A stretch of DNA of 64,000 nucleotides, taken from the NCBI GenBank assembly GCA_036971615.1, contig JAYKKR010000001.1:1488001-1552000 (forward strand), in the 5' to 3' direction. Position 1 is the stretch's first letter; each line of letters starts with the position of its first letter. Source of the stretch: Amyloporia xantha (Eukaryota; Basidiomycota; Agaricomycetes; Polyporales; Adustoporiaceae). A program made the translations under genes and the position numbers. Below are positions 35,130-47,400 of this stretch, piece by piece. The notes beneath the pieces were generated by a model. It was not told the DNA's origin. It saw nothing but the letters and a program-made list of their open reading frames with translations, and searched no databases.

Positions 35130-35788
35130 GGCGAGCGGAAGCTATAGGTGCTCTTATACGTGAAGATTGTTTGCTCCAGGAGGTCTCTACGACTGTACTC
35201 TGAATGCCGTGGACGCTGGAATAGGTCGCTACACGTGGACGTCAGTGAATTGGAGAACGCGGTCAAGTGATCGGGGAAGTCCGACGAACACATCTCGCCG
35301 CTGATTGGATGGCGTCTAAGCAGATTCCAACTTCGAATTTTATGTAAATGGACTCGGATTACTGCGACTCTCACAAAATATGAAGACCCAACGTTCCATT
35401 TACTTTGCTCCTTCGAGCCCCATTAGACATATCAACACAGATAGGTGCTGCTACACCTGTCCGCTAGCTTGAACGTGCCAAGCCCTCTTTGAACCGTCGG
35501 CGTAAGTGTGAATCGGGATATCTGGCATCATGACACAGCCATCGCGAATGCTTCAAGGATGCCGATCAGAGCCTGAACCTGCCCCTCGCAACGCTAATCA
35601 CCATGTTACTGTAGGCCATTAGCTCGGCAGGGCCCGCGGTCCTTATATTACGGGCCCTTTGCTGCTGTGATGTCCATAGGTTGACCCTCACTTTTTAATT
35701 CTTTGTTACCTTCTCTCTTCGGTGAGCAGGGTTCCCATTCACTCAACGCGTCTCATTCTCATCGGTACTGTTGCTCGCATAGATAGTC
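35130..35788. other. divergent intergenic region
   Basis: Promoter space between SLY1 and the small MGCC gene. It contains a short inverted repeat (GGGCCCG 35630-35636 with CGGGCCC 35651-35657) and ACGCGT at 35746-35751. Confidence 0.4.
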
Positions 35789-36013
35789 ATGGGTTGTTGC
35801 CAGAGCAGACAGGAACGACGACAAATCTCTGATTGCGAGACGTCCATTCCTTTTCTCAATATGGACGAGGAGTTCGAAGCAAAGCCGAATTACTCTCGCA
35901 ATGGCCCACCGTCACCCGTGATACAGGGGGAACCGGCTCCTTGGGTACATGGCCATACTGTCTTGACCCAGAAGGATGGCCAGATCATCATAGCAGAGCC
36001 TTTCGGCACGTAG
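35789..36013 (+). CDS. small protein with putative dual acylation signal
   Basis: A 74-aa open frame starting MGCCQSRQERRQ. Gly2 with Ser6 fits the N-myristoylation consensus. The adjacent Cys3-Cys4 would be palmitoylated, as in LAMTOR1-type and other MGCC membrane anchors, but nothing after the first 10 residues supports a LAMTOR1/Ego1 assignment at this length. The remainder is polar, with SIPFLNMDEEFE (a hydrophobic/acidic patch) and a C-terminal HTVLTQKDGQIIIAEPFGT. The ATG context (tagtcATGG) is reasonable and pyrimidine-rich text precedes it. Coding status rests on the unusual N-terminus and open frame only, so it may be a truncated or spliced gene. Confidence 0.5.
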   Translation: MGCCQSRQERRQISDCETSIPFLNMDEEFEAKPNYSRNGPPSPVIQGEPAPWVHGHTVLTQKDGQIIIAEPFGT

Positions 36014-36729
36014 CATCCAGCTCGCTTGGCCTGCTTGATATATAACGATCCCTATGATTACGGTAAGTATTCACAGGCTCCACGCCGCTCTTTGCTGATA
36101 GACCGTCCTACAGAATGCTATAAATTATTTCTTTTTAGCTTATGTTCCTCGAGGACCCAGATCCTCATTGATTTCATTTCAAGGTTTCTGGATGCAAGGA
36201 GATTTAACATGAAGCAATCTTATTTTATTTTCAATGTCCAATGTCACCTATTGAAGTCAAGATGTTTATCTCGAGCTTCGAGCATATTACTCGGTCGTCA
36301 ACTACAACTAATCGATCCTTTTGTGCGGTACGTGATTCCGAGTACTATGTACGACTTCGGAGCTTGTTCAACGCGTCACTCCTTATATTCAAGAAAGATA
36401 TTGACCCTGTCTGAGTCGCTTTGAATTCCCTGCCGCCAATGTGTGTTGCACGCCCACAATGAGAACGTAATCGACGAAGACTGCATGGATGATACTGTCA
36501 AGTTTCGGTACCGTTGTGGTTCAATGTACTTAAATTAGTTTGATCGTGGCGAGCCGTGGAAACGTTTCCAGGTATGGGGGCGTGTTCGACTCTACGCTTC
36601 CCATCCACGAGGGCGCTCTGCTTCTCTTGCGAAACCCCTTCATTTCGCTGTACATCTAATCTTCACTGCTTTCGAGTCTCTATCTGTCTGTATTTGCTTT
36701 GCTGTCGACAAGCCCAGGACAGGGCTTCC
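36014..36729. other. intergenic region upstream of the CSC1-type gene
   Basis: 3' flank of the small gene and 5' UTR/promoter of the channel gene, CT-rich just before 36730. No supported gene. Confidence 0.4.
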
Positions 36730-39700
36730 ATGAACGCCTCTGTCAAGTCACGATCTCTTCTACGACCTCATGATACTTACGAGAATGCACCCGAGCCTGA
36801 GTGGACAGCAGCCGAAAACCCTATGTTCACCCCCTCTGGAAGCTCACAGGTAGCCTTTGAGACTGCCGGTGCATCCTTATTCTTGGCCTCGAGACATGCG
36901 CCTGCGCCGACACCGATATCCGCGCTATTTCCACCGAACATGATATCCCATTGGCAGCAGAATTCGTCTAATGTCGGCAGTTCAAAGCGCACAAGTGCTG
37001 CCCCGAGTGCTACTTCTCCCAGCGATACCCTTCCTATTCTTTCCAGCTCATCCCCAGTATTTGCGGCCGAGTCTGCTACTTATAACGACTCCTTCCTTCA
37101 CGCTCCCATCGTTCCGTTTCGCGCTTCGAATCACCTTTCCAATGCTCTATCAGCTAGAGCGAGTGTACCAAATCAACCTGTATGTATTGGCCACGGTTTA
37201 GACGTGCCCGCTCTTGGTTTTCTTTCGACTGTTGTCCTTCCTACAGTAATCGGACTCGTTATATGGGTGAGCACCGTCCGCTATTCATCCCGATCACTTC
37301 AGGAGACCGATTGGCGTTGAAAGCTATTGTTCGCCGTTATTCGACCCCGCTATCGTCAAGTGTATGGATTGAGAGAGTGGTTCGTGCCGCAAGGGTATGT
37401 GGCGTGAGTGCTCCTGCGTCATATTGCTCGATCTGACCTGTTGGAAGGCTGCGACCCAAGCCTCTCTGCCGTTCATTATGGGCATTTCTCGTCCCCCCTG
37501 TACCACTCGTACCTCAATTGTTTGGCGAGTACTCTCGCGCCGGAAAATCCATCGCTCGGGATGCTGAAGTCTACCCATCGGACGAGGAGGTAACTCTGCG
37601 GACACTATGGACAGTGATTCTCGTCGTGGCCGGTTGGACGATTTTAGGGATGGGAGGACTGTTGCCGTTGTTCATGGTCTCTACCCCATGTCTAGCGTTG
37701 TCGACGTTCCCGTCCCAGTATTTCGGTCAGTTTTCGACGCTGCAAGACCTCAGTCTGCTTCGCGTGCTTCAGCTTCTGCCTGACAGCGGCGGGGCAAGCT
37801 CAGTAGGGGCCAGTTTCGGCTCTGCGCCGTACGTACGCATCCGGCTGGTCATACTGACGATATTTGCGATCGTGCTCGGTCTCCTGCCTGCCCTGTGGCT
37901 GATCATGCGGGAGTTCAACAAGCTAGTCGCGTACCGAGAGTGCTGGGTCAATGAGCGCTGCGGAGGCGTGGAGATGGGCTGGCTCAGCGCTCGCCGGGCG
38001 CCAGGGCTGGTTGGCTGGGGCGAGAAGCGTCTGAAGGACTTCATCGTCAAGACGGGCCTCAGCTCGTCTTTGGACACCAACGAAGGCACAAACGGGCAGC
38101 CCAAACGTCGACGGCGGCGGACTCCCGACTGGAATGAGGCGGAGAAGGGCAGGTTCGAGGTTGACATACAGAGTCTATTTTCGATAGGGTACTTATATCC
38201 GAAGCTTACTGGTCGTACGTGACTGACGATGCGCTGGCAGTGACACGACACAACTCGCGCTGCTCATTGACGAACGCGACGAGGTTTTGGAGAATCTCGA
38301 GATCGCAGAGACGAAGTACATTAACAGTTTTCGTCTGTCGACACCTGACCCGTCGATTGCTGACTATCAACCCGCTCTGGCTCCGATCTCCGAAGAACCT
38401 GGGTCACCTACGAAGCCGGCGATCAGTCGCCCGCGTCCCCTGGCTAGCTCTGCGGTGCGTGTAATTAGCTATGAGCTATGTGGACCATTCAGTGAGACGG
38501 GGTTCTAGACACAACGAAGACGACGTAGAGGGCGCAACCCAGCATTCGGGTCTTCCTCGCTCCCACCGACGTCATATGTAATGCCTTCCCAGTACTACAA
38601 GCTCCGCGGTGTGCAAGGCATAAGCGGCGGTCAATTTGCGGATGTCGATAAAGATGTGCTCCCAACAGCGAAGAGTCCCAGCTTGACGGATTCATTCAAC
38701 CAGCGCGTTGTTGGCAGCCGATTCCAGGAAGTGAATGCCAGCTCACCCACGATCGGCAGGATTCCCATGGGCAGCCAGGTGACGGTCAATAAGGACGGCC
38801 ACCTCGAAGCGGTGCGTCCGGTGCAGACCCCAGAATCGACGTTGCCAGACGCAGGACCATGGGGGCCGAACACGCACGCCTCGTGGGACACCACTGCGTT
38901 CGACGACAGCTCGCCATATACCAATTGGATCCCACATGGATCACAGGACCCGATCCTGGAAGAGTCCGACGAAGAATGGCACGATGTGATGAACGAGGAT
39001 CCAGAGGCCTTTCAAAATGCTGAGGAGTACCCGGAGGATACTCGGCGGCGGCCAAGACCACCGCGCGCCAGAAATGGGATCGAAGCCCACCGCGAGACGT
39101 TTCCTCTGCGGAACAGAGCCGCCAATGGCCCTGAGGAGATCACGCCTCCCCACCTGCGCCTGCAGCCTCGGCAGCCGTTTGTGCGTCCGATGTCGGGCGT
39201 GGATCACGCGACGCTCGGGGGCATATATGCAGACATCAGCCTGTGGCGAACGAAACTCAAGGCGATCAATGTCGAGATCGCCGAGGTTCAGGGGGAGTGT
39301 TACAATGACATTGCGGATGGCGCGCGCATCAAGGGCTGGCTGATGATCGGTAGAGGACTCAGGTTCGTCCCCGGTTTGCAACTCATCGAGGGGAGAGCGA
39401 AAGAGGACATCCGGTGGGACGAACTGCAAGCTGAAGGCGACCTTCAACGGAGTGTCGGATTCTGGACTATTACAGTCACCGTTGCCGTCATGCTGGCGGT
39501 CTTTCGTAAGTTCGTTTTTAGGCGCCTCATGCACCGTCAATTGACGGGTTCTGTTAGTGACTGCTGTCGCTGGCCTGTACCTGAGTACTGCCCCGGATTT
39601 TGCGCATTATTACCCGTTCCTCATGCGGTTGGACGAAGGGAACTTATTAGGGGCAGGTATTGCTACGTGCCTTGTAGCGGCATTACTGGCCGTCCTTTTT

Positions 39701-41175
39701 ATCTCTCTCGCGATGAAGATGGTCCACTGTGAGAATGCTAAGTCGTCGTTTTGTTCATGAGCTAATCTATAATTGCAGACTCTGGGCAGCTCATACACTC
39801 AATTTCCCTTTCCGGCAGCCAAATGTTCATCTTCAAGGTCATGTTCTACTTCCTCACCATTGTCGGAGGCGCTTGTCTTTTTGCTGCTGGCTCTGTGCTG
39901 TTTGCGATGCATTCCTTGAGCATTGACATTGGTGATACTGCGTCAATCGCGGACGGTATCATCTACATGAGCGGATTTGCTTTACTGGTGTTGTTAACTG
40001 TTGCTCTGGTATTTCCCGGGCTACTAGTGCTACAGCCGGTACGGCTGTGGCAAGTGCTCCGAGCTGAGAAGGAAGCAGTTACGTCAAGACAGCGGTTCCG
40101 AGGTAAGCTGTAACGAATGAGCAACGTCAAACTTACATTCATGCCACACTAGCTGTGTATCCCAGGACTTATAATCCTTCATATGCACTGAGCTGCACTG
40201 TACTTGCATTTACCTATGCTTCTGCCTTCACACTCCTCTTCCCTTTGGTCGCCCCGGCTGCGCTCCTCCTTCTCCTCCTTACCTTCGTTGGTACGTGCGC
40301 ACGAGCATTATATTTGGAAGTATCTCATGGGATATTGCAGCACACCGCTTCTTGGTCAGCTACGTCTACGGTCGTACCCACTCGTCAACTGGAGGCCTAC
40401 TTCAGATCTGGCTTCTCCGACGTTTCGGCACGTTGCTCGCGTTCCAACCTTTGATTCTCGGTCTCGTCTATTTGAGCAGACTGCTTTGGATCGAAGGCGG
40501 TATTCTGTGCGCATTCGCATTCATCGTCGTGGTCTTCGTCGAAAGCTACTGCACTTGGAGATGTAGACAACCTAGCCGGCGGTCGCTCAATCCCATAACA
40601 TTGGACTGCCTGGAGACCTTCACCAAGACGGCAAGACCAGGTAAGAATGGGGAAGCGGAGGAGGAAAGTCTGAGTCTCGTGAGCTCCGCAAGGAACACTC
40701 GGGCGCGCGGTTCGAACGCATCGATCTTAGACATGATGTCGTTGACGCTTGCGGTTGTACCCTCTCCATCTGAAACGAGGGGACCCGTTCCTTTAGGCAA
40801 GTGGAGAGCCTCTTACGCTTGTTTCTGTGCACCGGACTGACCTCGTATCCATCGCCAGTTACTGAGACGCTCGACGACCTGACAGCCACGGAGCGCGCAG
40901 CGCGTACCCACCCTGATGCGCCACCCCATCTTCCCCCACTGCCCTTTGCGGACCATGCCGAAGAGATGGCTGGTATCCTGTACGCGCCAGAACTGCTCGC
41001 TCCGCCACCGGTCATATGGCTTCCCAATGACAATGGGGGCATAGGCCGCTCGGAGGCATATGACCTGGAGCGGTACCACCGCCTCCGCGTGACTGTCGAT
41101 GTCCGCACAAAAGACGATGGGACTTCTAGACGATCGTGGTCCTCACAAACCCGCCGCGCGCAGGCCGGCTCATGA
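36730..41175 (+). CDS. CSC1/OSCA-like (DUF221) calcium-permeable channel family protein
   Basis: About ten exons. The first joins are 36730-37266, 37324-37394 and 37448 onward, and the gene ends at TGA 41173-41175, roughly 1,300 aa. A disordered Ser/Pro N-terminus of about 155 aa precedes TM1 (FLSTVVLPTVIGLVIWLLFAVI). Next come WFVPQGLRPKPL, TLWTVILVVAGWTILGMG and VRIRLVILTIFAIVLGLLPA, followed by the family text LVAYRECWVNERCGGVEMGW. A large cytoplasmic loop contains GARIKGWLMIGRGLRFVPGL. The 7TM-type C-terminal half has LYLSTAPDFAHYYPFL, FIFKVMFYFLTIVGGACLF, YMSGFALLVLLTVALVFPGL and GRTHSSTGGLLQIWLLRRFG. CSC1/OSCA proteins are osmo- or mechanosensitive cation channels, but this long-loop basidiomycete branch is untested. 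The last intron is GC-AG. Confidence 0.85.
40797..40858 (+). other. GC-AG intron in the CSC1-type gene
   Basis: The donor reads CTTTAG/GCAAGTG and the acceptor ATCGCCAG. The phase-1 join gives GPVPLVTETLDDL and reaches the stop at 41175. The nearest GT (40801) leads to an immediate stop. Confidence 0.8.
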
Positions 41176-42986
41176 CCAGGCTGCCGTAGACGAACACTTG
41201 TCCTCGCACGATATGTTATTCTTGATGCACCTGTTGCTTTGATAAATTCGGACTGACAGAACGTTCTGACCTGCAGCTATACGGCTACACTCATGCTGAT
41301 ACGTACGACTGATATGATTTGCAGGATATATACCCTATATGATTCGGACGATTGCTGTTTTACTAATGTCGGGCTGTTGTGGGATGTACTACTTTTGATG
41401 ACTGTGATTTTATGCAGGATGTTTCATGAATTTCAATGAAGAACACCGAGAACGAAGTAGCCGAATCACACACCTGATAGGCATCACTGGCGCTGCCAGT
41501 GGTAAAGGGTAAGGTTATGCATGGTATGAACGTGTTCACCGCGTAGCATGAATGTGTATTACACAACCATGCACTGTATTTGTGACCCGGTGTGTCAAGT
41601 TCTCCTAAGCTGTAGCAGCTAGTCAGCGGTTAGTTATACTGCTGAAGCATGTTCGCGCGGACCGCGGACGGGCCCTGAGCATCAAGTGGCAATTTGAAGG
41701 GGCCTACCGAGGACCTGGTAAATGAGTCGACTTCGATAGATAGACTTCTAGCGCACTCATGTCAGGATGGGGTCCAGGATCCCAATAGCTTCGCACGGAA
41801 CTCATTTGCAATTGGCTGAGGGGCCTGTCCGTGTTGGGAACGCATATCCTAGGTCTCTCCGAGTCTTCTGTCCTTCGCTGCCCTAGGCCTCTCGATATAG
41901 ACAGAACCACATGCTGCTATCGACCGCATTCCGCAGTTAGTCTGCCCTATATGAATACCTCGAGAGAATTCAGTGGCGCACGTAGAACCGTGATCAGTGT
42001 CAAGTGAACGAGCAGTGACGTGATGCAACTAAGGCGCAGTGGACTTGCATTCTTGGACCTTATGGCGGTGGATCTCATGTAGCCGACACGGTAGTAGAAA
42101 GTTTATTTATGTTAGCCTATCGAAAGAAGTGGCCGAAGATATCGAGCATATCGAAGACATCGATGCCGCAGCCTTGCGAAGAGCACAATCTGACCAAACA
42201 ACAAAAATCAGGATCTCTGAGTCATATGTTCGGTAGCAGCGGTTATCAGAACTAGCGGTCAATTGGCCAAGAAAGTCTCAGGGTAGGCTGAAAGCAAGAA
42301 CGCGACGGTTACGAGGCGGCGGAGCAAGGCGCTCTCGGTGTGAAGGAGCACCGGTAGGTAATTGTGTCACATCGATCTGTGACTGAGCGCGCTCCTGTCA
42401 CACTGCAATCACGAGCGAACGGTGATCAGGATAAACAATTAATATTATTATTCACCAATCCTCCGCCGTAGAGCAGTCGGCGAATCTGTGCAATTCGAAA
42501 GGCATCGTGGTGGGCAGAAGAAAACACACGCTGCATTCAACGAGCGAGTAATAACACACGCTTGATCCGCGCAGATACACGGCAGGCCGGGCAATCAGAG
42601 ACGACTCACAGGAAAACATATGAGGAAGCACGCCAATGGATGCAGCAGAAGAGGGAAGCCGCTGCTGGCCGTAGTCAGCGGCTGTTGCCCGGCGGATGCG
42701 GACCACGCAGCCGGCCACTTCCTGTGGATGCTGAGCGATGCCGACATGCAGAAGCCCCCAGACGCGATGGAGCTGTGCGACACCACCGCGACCACAAGAA
42801 CGTACCCTCTTTTTCTTCCCCCTCCTCTCCTTAGCCTAAAAGCTAAACTGGCTACACCTCTCCTCTCCCATACTGCGCCCGCTTCTGCGCATCCAGCAGC
42901 CCGGTTCAGGTCCTCCGTTTTGTCTCTCCCTCGCCGTCTGTAGCGGCTTCAAACACTACTTCGCGCTCCTGTTGGCACCCAGTAAT
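41176..42986. other. long intergenic region
   Basis: 1.8 kb without a supportable gene on either strand. CT-rich text at about 42820-42950 looks like the 5' UTR of the small gene at 42987. Confidence 0.4.
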
Positions 42987-43229
42987 ATGCTCGCGAACCC
43001 GCAGCCTACCCCACAGCCAACACACACCGAGCAGTCTGACATCGATCCGTTCATCCTATATGCGCAGTCCCTGCACGACTATACACTCCGTCTCTGGACG
43101 GAGTCCAGGAGGGTGGCAGAGGAGAAGGCACGTATCCGTGCAGCAGAGATAGCAGCGGTGAGAAAGCGCGAAGAGGAGAAGCAGAGGAAGAGGAAGGCTG
43201 CCGGGCAGGCCGGCAACAATGCAGTCTAA
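42987..43229 (+). CDS. small coiled-coil protein, conserved-looking
   Basis: An 80-aa single-exon frame from the ATG at 42987. A short Pro/Gln/Thr N-terminus (NPQPTPQPTHTEQ) is followed by SDIDPFILYAQSLHDYTLRL and a long highly charged helix (ESRRVAEEKARIRAAEIA, REEEKQRKRKAA). Codon use is GC-rich like the neighbours, and a pyrimidine-rich leader precedes it. The SDIDPFILYAQSLHDYTL segment looks under selection, but I cannot name a family. A nuclear or RNA-associated role would be guesswork. Confidence 0.55.
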   Translation: MLANPQPTPQPTHTEQSDIDPFILYAQSLHDYTLRLWTESRRVAEEKARIRAAEIAAVRKREEEKQRKRKAAGQAGNNAV

Positions 43230-44478
43230 ACGCAACAGGGTCGACCATCCGAGACGACGACATCGAGATGCCAGCGGGTCCTCGGTCGTCCAAAGCGTTC
43301 CACCATCCCCATGCGCTCAACCTACCGCACAGGTGCGGCAAGCGTCCATTCGGGCGACCACGGTATGCGCTCCGCCACTGGCGATGCCCCACTTACCCTA
43401 TGACCGTTCATCACGATCTATTTGTTTCCCATATTATATATATACTATCTGTCCTCTCCTGCCTTGCGAACATCCGTCAGTATGGCCATTGCAGTGTATC
43501 TATCAGCTCACGTTTCGTAGATCGACGTCACACATACCTCGCACCCTGTTCCCTTACTGTCTCGTTCTCAGTGCTTGTTCTATACTATTCATATCATTCC
43601 TGCTGTACGTTCCGCGAATCTATTGCTCTATTGAATGTTCTTCATCCGACCGATGCCGGATTATCCTCTGCGGACGTGCTGTAGCCCCGACATTGAATCG
43701 CGCTTGCACGAGGCTATCAGCTGTGGGAGCACGTGGTTGACTGATTGGGCGCTGCTGTCAGATTAGACCGCGAGGAGAGAACATTTCAGCAAGACATCTT
43801 CGCCGTCCTCGCCAGATGGCACCCCAGACAAACACAGGAAGCCGAACGCGAGCAGAAAGAACGTTTGTCGCCGGTGTGTCCAATGCTTATATTCCTCCCC
43901 CTTGAAGTCCAGGCCGCGGGCCTGGCCTGGTGACGTGATGCACAAAACGTGGGGCAATTACTTTCCTAGATCGTGCGTGCGCGCTCAGTCCACTTACCTC
44001 CGGATGCGAATATCAGAATGACCGTCCACGAGGACATGACCATGTGTCGCCCGTCTGTGCCTAATTTTAGAGGGAAGACGGAGAGGGTAAATTGCGGGTG
44101 AGGGAGTTGAAACGACGAGCGCAGTAGTTCGCGTTTATCCTGTGGTATGTTTGTAGCTGCTCCAATGTGACTTTGATCGTTTCCCCTTCTGAGTTGTAGG
44201 TCCATTGGATGTGCAGTGTTCATCTAGACATACTTGATCTATAAAGGTCTGCCTGGCATTCGTGAGAACAGCTATATTGAACCATCAGTTCTGTGCCTTC
44301 ATGCGCTATGGATAACGTTACGCGACGCACGTTCTATCTCGTCCTCGAGTAAGGTAAGGAAGCATTAGACCGGTCCCTGACCGTGTATTTAGGGAGGCTC
44401 TCGCTGCCGATGACTTCTCAGAGGCCCTGCTCGCGGTGGTTCTTGTCGCTTGTCGTCTGAAGCTTTTCTGTCGCCGCT
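43230..44478. other. intergenic region
   Basis: Several short frames (43219-43740, 43268-43684) look like translated non-coding sequence. The promoter of the sphingomyelinase-like gene lies at the right end. Confidence 0.35.
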
Positions 44479-47400
44479 ATGCCTCGCGGGGTCTTCAGCA
44501 TCGCCAGCGCGTCCCTTCTGGCAAGCAGCGTTGTCGCACAATTGGGACCTACAGCATACACGGTTCCCGGGGCATTCCCGACATCCGTGTATGCGTCTTA
44601 CTACAACGATCCCACTGCAACATCGGCCGAACCTCAGCCAGTCATCTCTGACCCTGTCACTGTGAGTTCAGACGCATATATTTAGGTATTTTCTGACTCA
44701 ACCGGTCTTACAGCACGAGACGTACCCGTATTGGCTGACTAACCCGGAAACTATTCCACAGGCAAGTCCATGGCTATGATCGACTAATCCCAATGGAGCT
44801 AACCGTTCTGGTGTAGCTGGACACTTGGGAAACGCACCCCCTGCCTCCGACCGCATCGTCCTCGCAGCTTCTCGACTACGCGGTTCAGCAGATCATCTCG
44901 ATCTCCAAGAACCCCGTTTTCAGTGGCGATACCTGCGCGGCCTGTCAGGCGTCGCTCGAAGTTGCCAAGTTCCTGGCGCTCGCAGCACCTGAGCAAGGCC
45001 CGAGTCTCGCCGTGCGCCTCTGCGAATACTTCGACTACGACGACGACTGTGAAACGGAGTATGGAATCTACACGCTGGGCTCGCCGATCACGCAGGTCAT
45101 TGCGTATGCAGACGTCGGGGGCTATGACGGCCAGGTACGCTGCCCAACATTTGATGATAGCTCGATCGAGGATCGGGAACTGACCGCGGATGTTGCATGT
45201 CTGATATGCGTTTTGCGTGTTGATGATGTGGTAGTCGATCTGCAACAACTTCCTGAGCCTGTGTCCGGCTCCGCCCACCAGTCCGCTGAACCTCACCGAC
45301 TGGTTCGCCAAGCCGAAGCCTAACCCGCTGCCGCCCCCGAAGCAACCTACGGGTCAGAGGCTCAAGGTGCTGCATATGTCCGACTTACATATCGACCCTC
45401 GTACGTCCGGACATGCCTAACACGGGGACGGGCAAGGCGTGCTGACATCTTGAACAGGCTACACTGTCGGTGCCGAGGCTGATTGCTCGGCGTACTTGTG
45501 CTGCCGTCCGTCCAGCTACAACACGGATAGCCCTAATAAGACTGTCGAGCCTGCGCCTCGTTATGGTGCCTACTACTGGTGACGTGATGTATTTCCATCT
45601 CCGGGATTCCTATGCTCAAGAGAAGAACAGTGATGCGCCCTACCCGCTGATTCTCGCAGCGCTCCAGTCTGTTCCGGTGCTCACAGGGACGGAGGAAAGT
45701 GGTTTCAACTTCACGATCTACACCGGTGACTTGGTGTCGCATGACCCTGGCAACCAGCTGTCTAAGTAAGCTCTTTTCACGTTGTATGTTGGCGCCATAC
45801 TGAGGAACCCATCTCTTCGACAGGGAATACACGGTCTATTCTGAGGTGAATCTCAAATGAGATGGTAGTGCCAAACGGAGGTGGCTTACTAGTTACGCCT
45901 GCTAGACCGTTCTGTACGATCTGCTCAAGAGCCAGATCAACTCTGGCCCCGTCTATGCGGTGCTTGGTAACCACGATACCTATCAAGAGTGAGCTCTTTA
46001 GGTCCTTGTATGCGCGTCTTCCGAGACACATCTTGTGATAGGGCACAGAACTCTCCTTACAACATCGGACCTGGGTTGGAAGGCCAGTACAATTGGTTAG
46101 TGACATGGTTACTCCTGTAGACGAGAATCAGTGTTGCTTAACTTCTATCAACAGGGATTATGACCATCTTGCTGCGCTATGGGAATACGAGGGCTGGCTC
46201 TCTTCAGAGACCGCCCAGCAGGCCCGCACACACTATTCGGCTTACTCTGTTACTCGACATGATGGACTGAGGATCATTACGCTCAACACGGACATGTGTA
46301 CGTACCGCCTGTCGCTGTTCCTATAACGTGCATCTCTTTAACTGTTCGTATTCTCCAGGGTATCGGTAAGTATTGTGTGATAGAGAACTTCGCCCTTTTA
46401 ATCGCGGTCATATCGTAAAGTGCCAATTATTACAACTACATCAACCTTTCGTCATCGGACAACTCTGGCATGCTGAGATTTGTGACGGATGAATTGCAAG
46501 ATGCCGAGGATGCAGGCGATCGAGGTATATTCACATTTTAGCTCCACTAGCAATATCTGATTATTTTCGGATAGTGTGGATCCTGGGACACGTTCTCGCT
46601 GGATGGGATGGCACTAACCCATTGGAGAATCCTACTAACTTGTGTAAGTTCTCTAATATTGCTCTTGCACTATATTTGTAATCACCTTCCCGTCTAGTCT
46701 ACCAAATGTACGCGGTCAATCCGTCTGCTCATCTGACCATGTTGCTCACCTAATTGGTAGTGTCGACCGATTTTCTCCCCATGTCATTGCTGGTACGTAC
46801 CTGGCGGGTGAGACTGTTCTATTTTCACCTATACCCTACAATAGGGATTTTCTTCGGTCACACTCACGAGGACCAATTGAGTGTACGTCATTCATCTTAT
46901 CCGCAAAGTCAAGTGTCCCCCAATCTGAGTTGTTCCGCTAGATCTTCTACGCCAACAATGCGACGGATATCAGTGCGGAGAACGCCCTCGCGGTACAATG
47001 GGTACGTCATATCTTGGAACATGTGTGAAACGAGCTCCTCATGATCGCTAATGCAGATCGCGCCGTCTGTAACGCCTCTGACCAACTTGAACTCCGGTTT
47101 CCGGGTCTACGAGGTCGATTCTGGGGTGGGTTCTCATATCGCCGTTGGACACATCGTGGCATGATCAGTATTGATTTGATTTGCTCCACTCTTGATCAGA
47201 CGTTCGATATCCTCGACGCGTACACGTGAGTGTCGACCGATGTTGAGGGTCCAAATTTCTTCACTGAGATGTACTGACTATGCCTATCTAGGTTTGAGGC
47301 CAACGTTAATTCATTTGGGGATCTTGACAGTCAGACCGAATTTGGGCCTACGTACACGTTTGAATATAGTGCCCGTGAGGCTTACGGGGAAAGTATCACC

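Noticed and set aside
43219..43740. 173-codon plus-strand frame after the small coiled-coil gene
   Set aside because: Composition looks random and it has no domain; it overlaps the end of the small gene in another frame.
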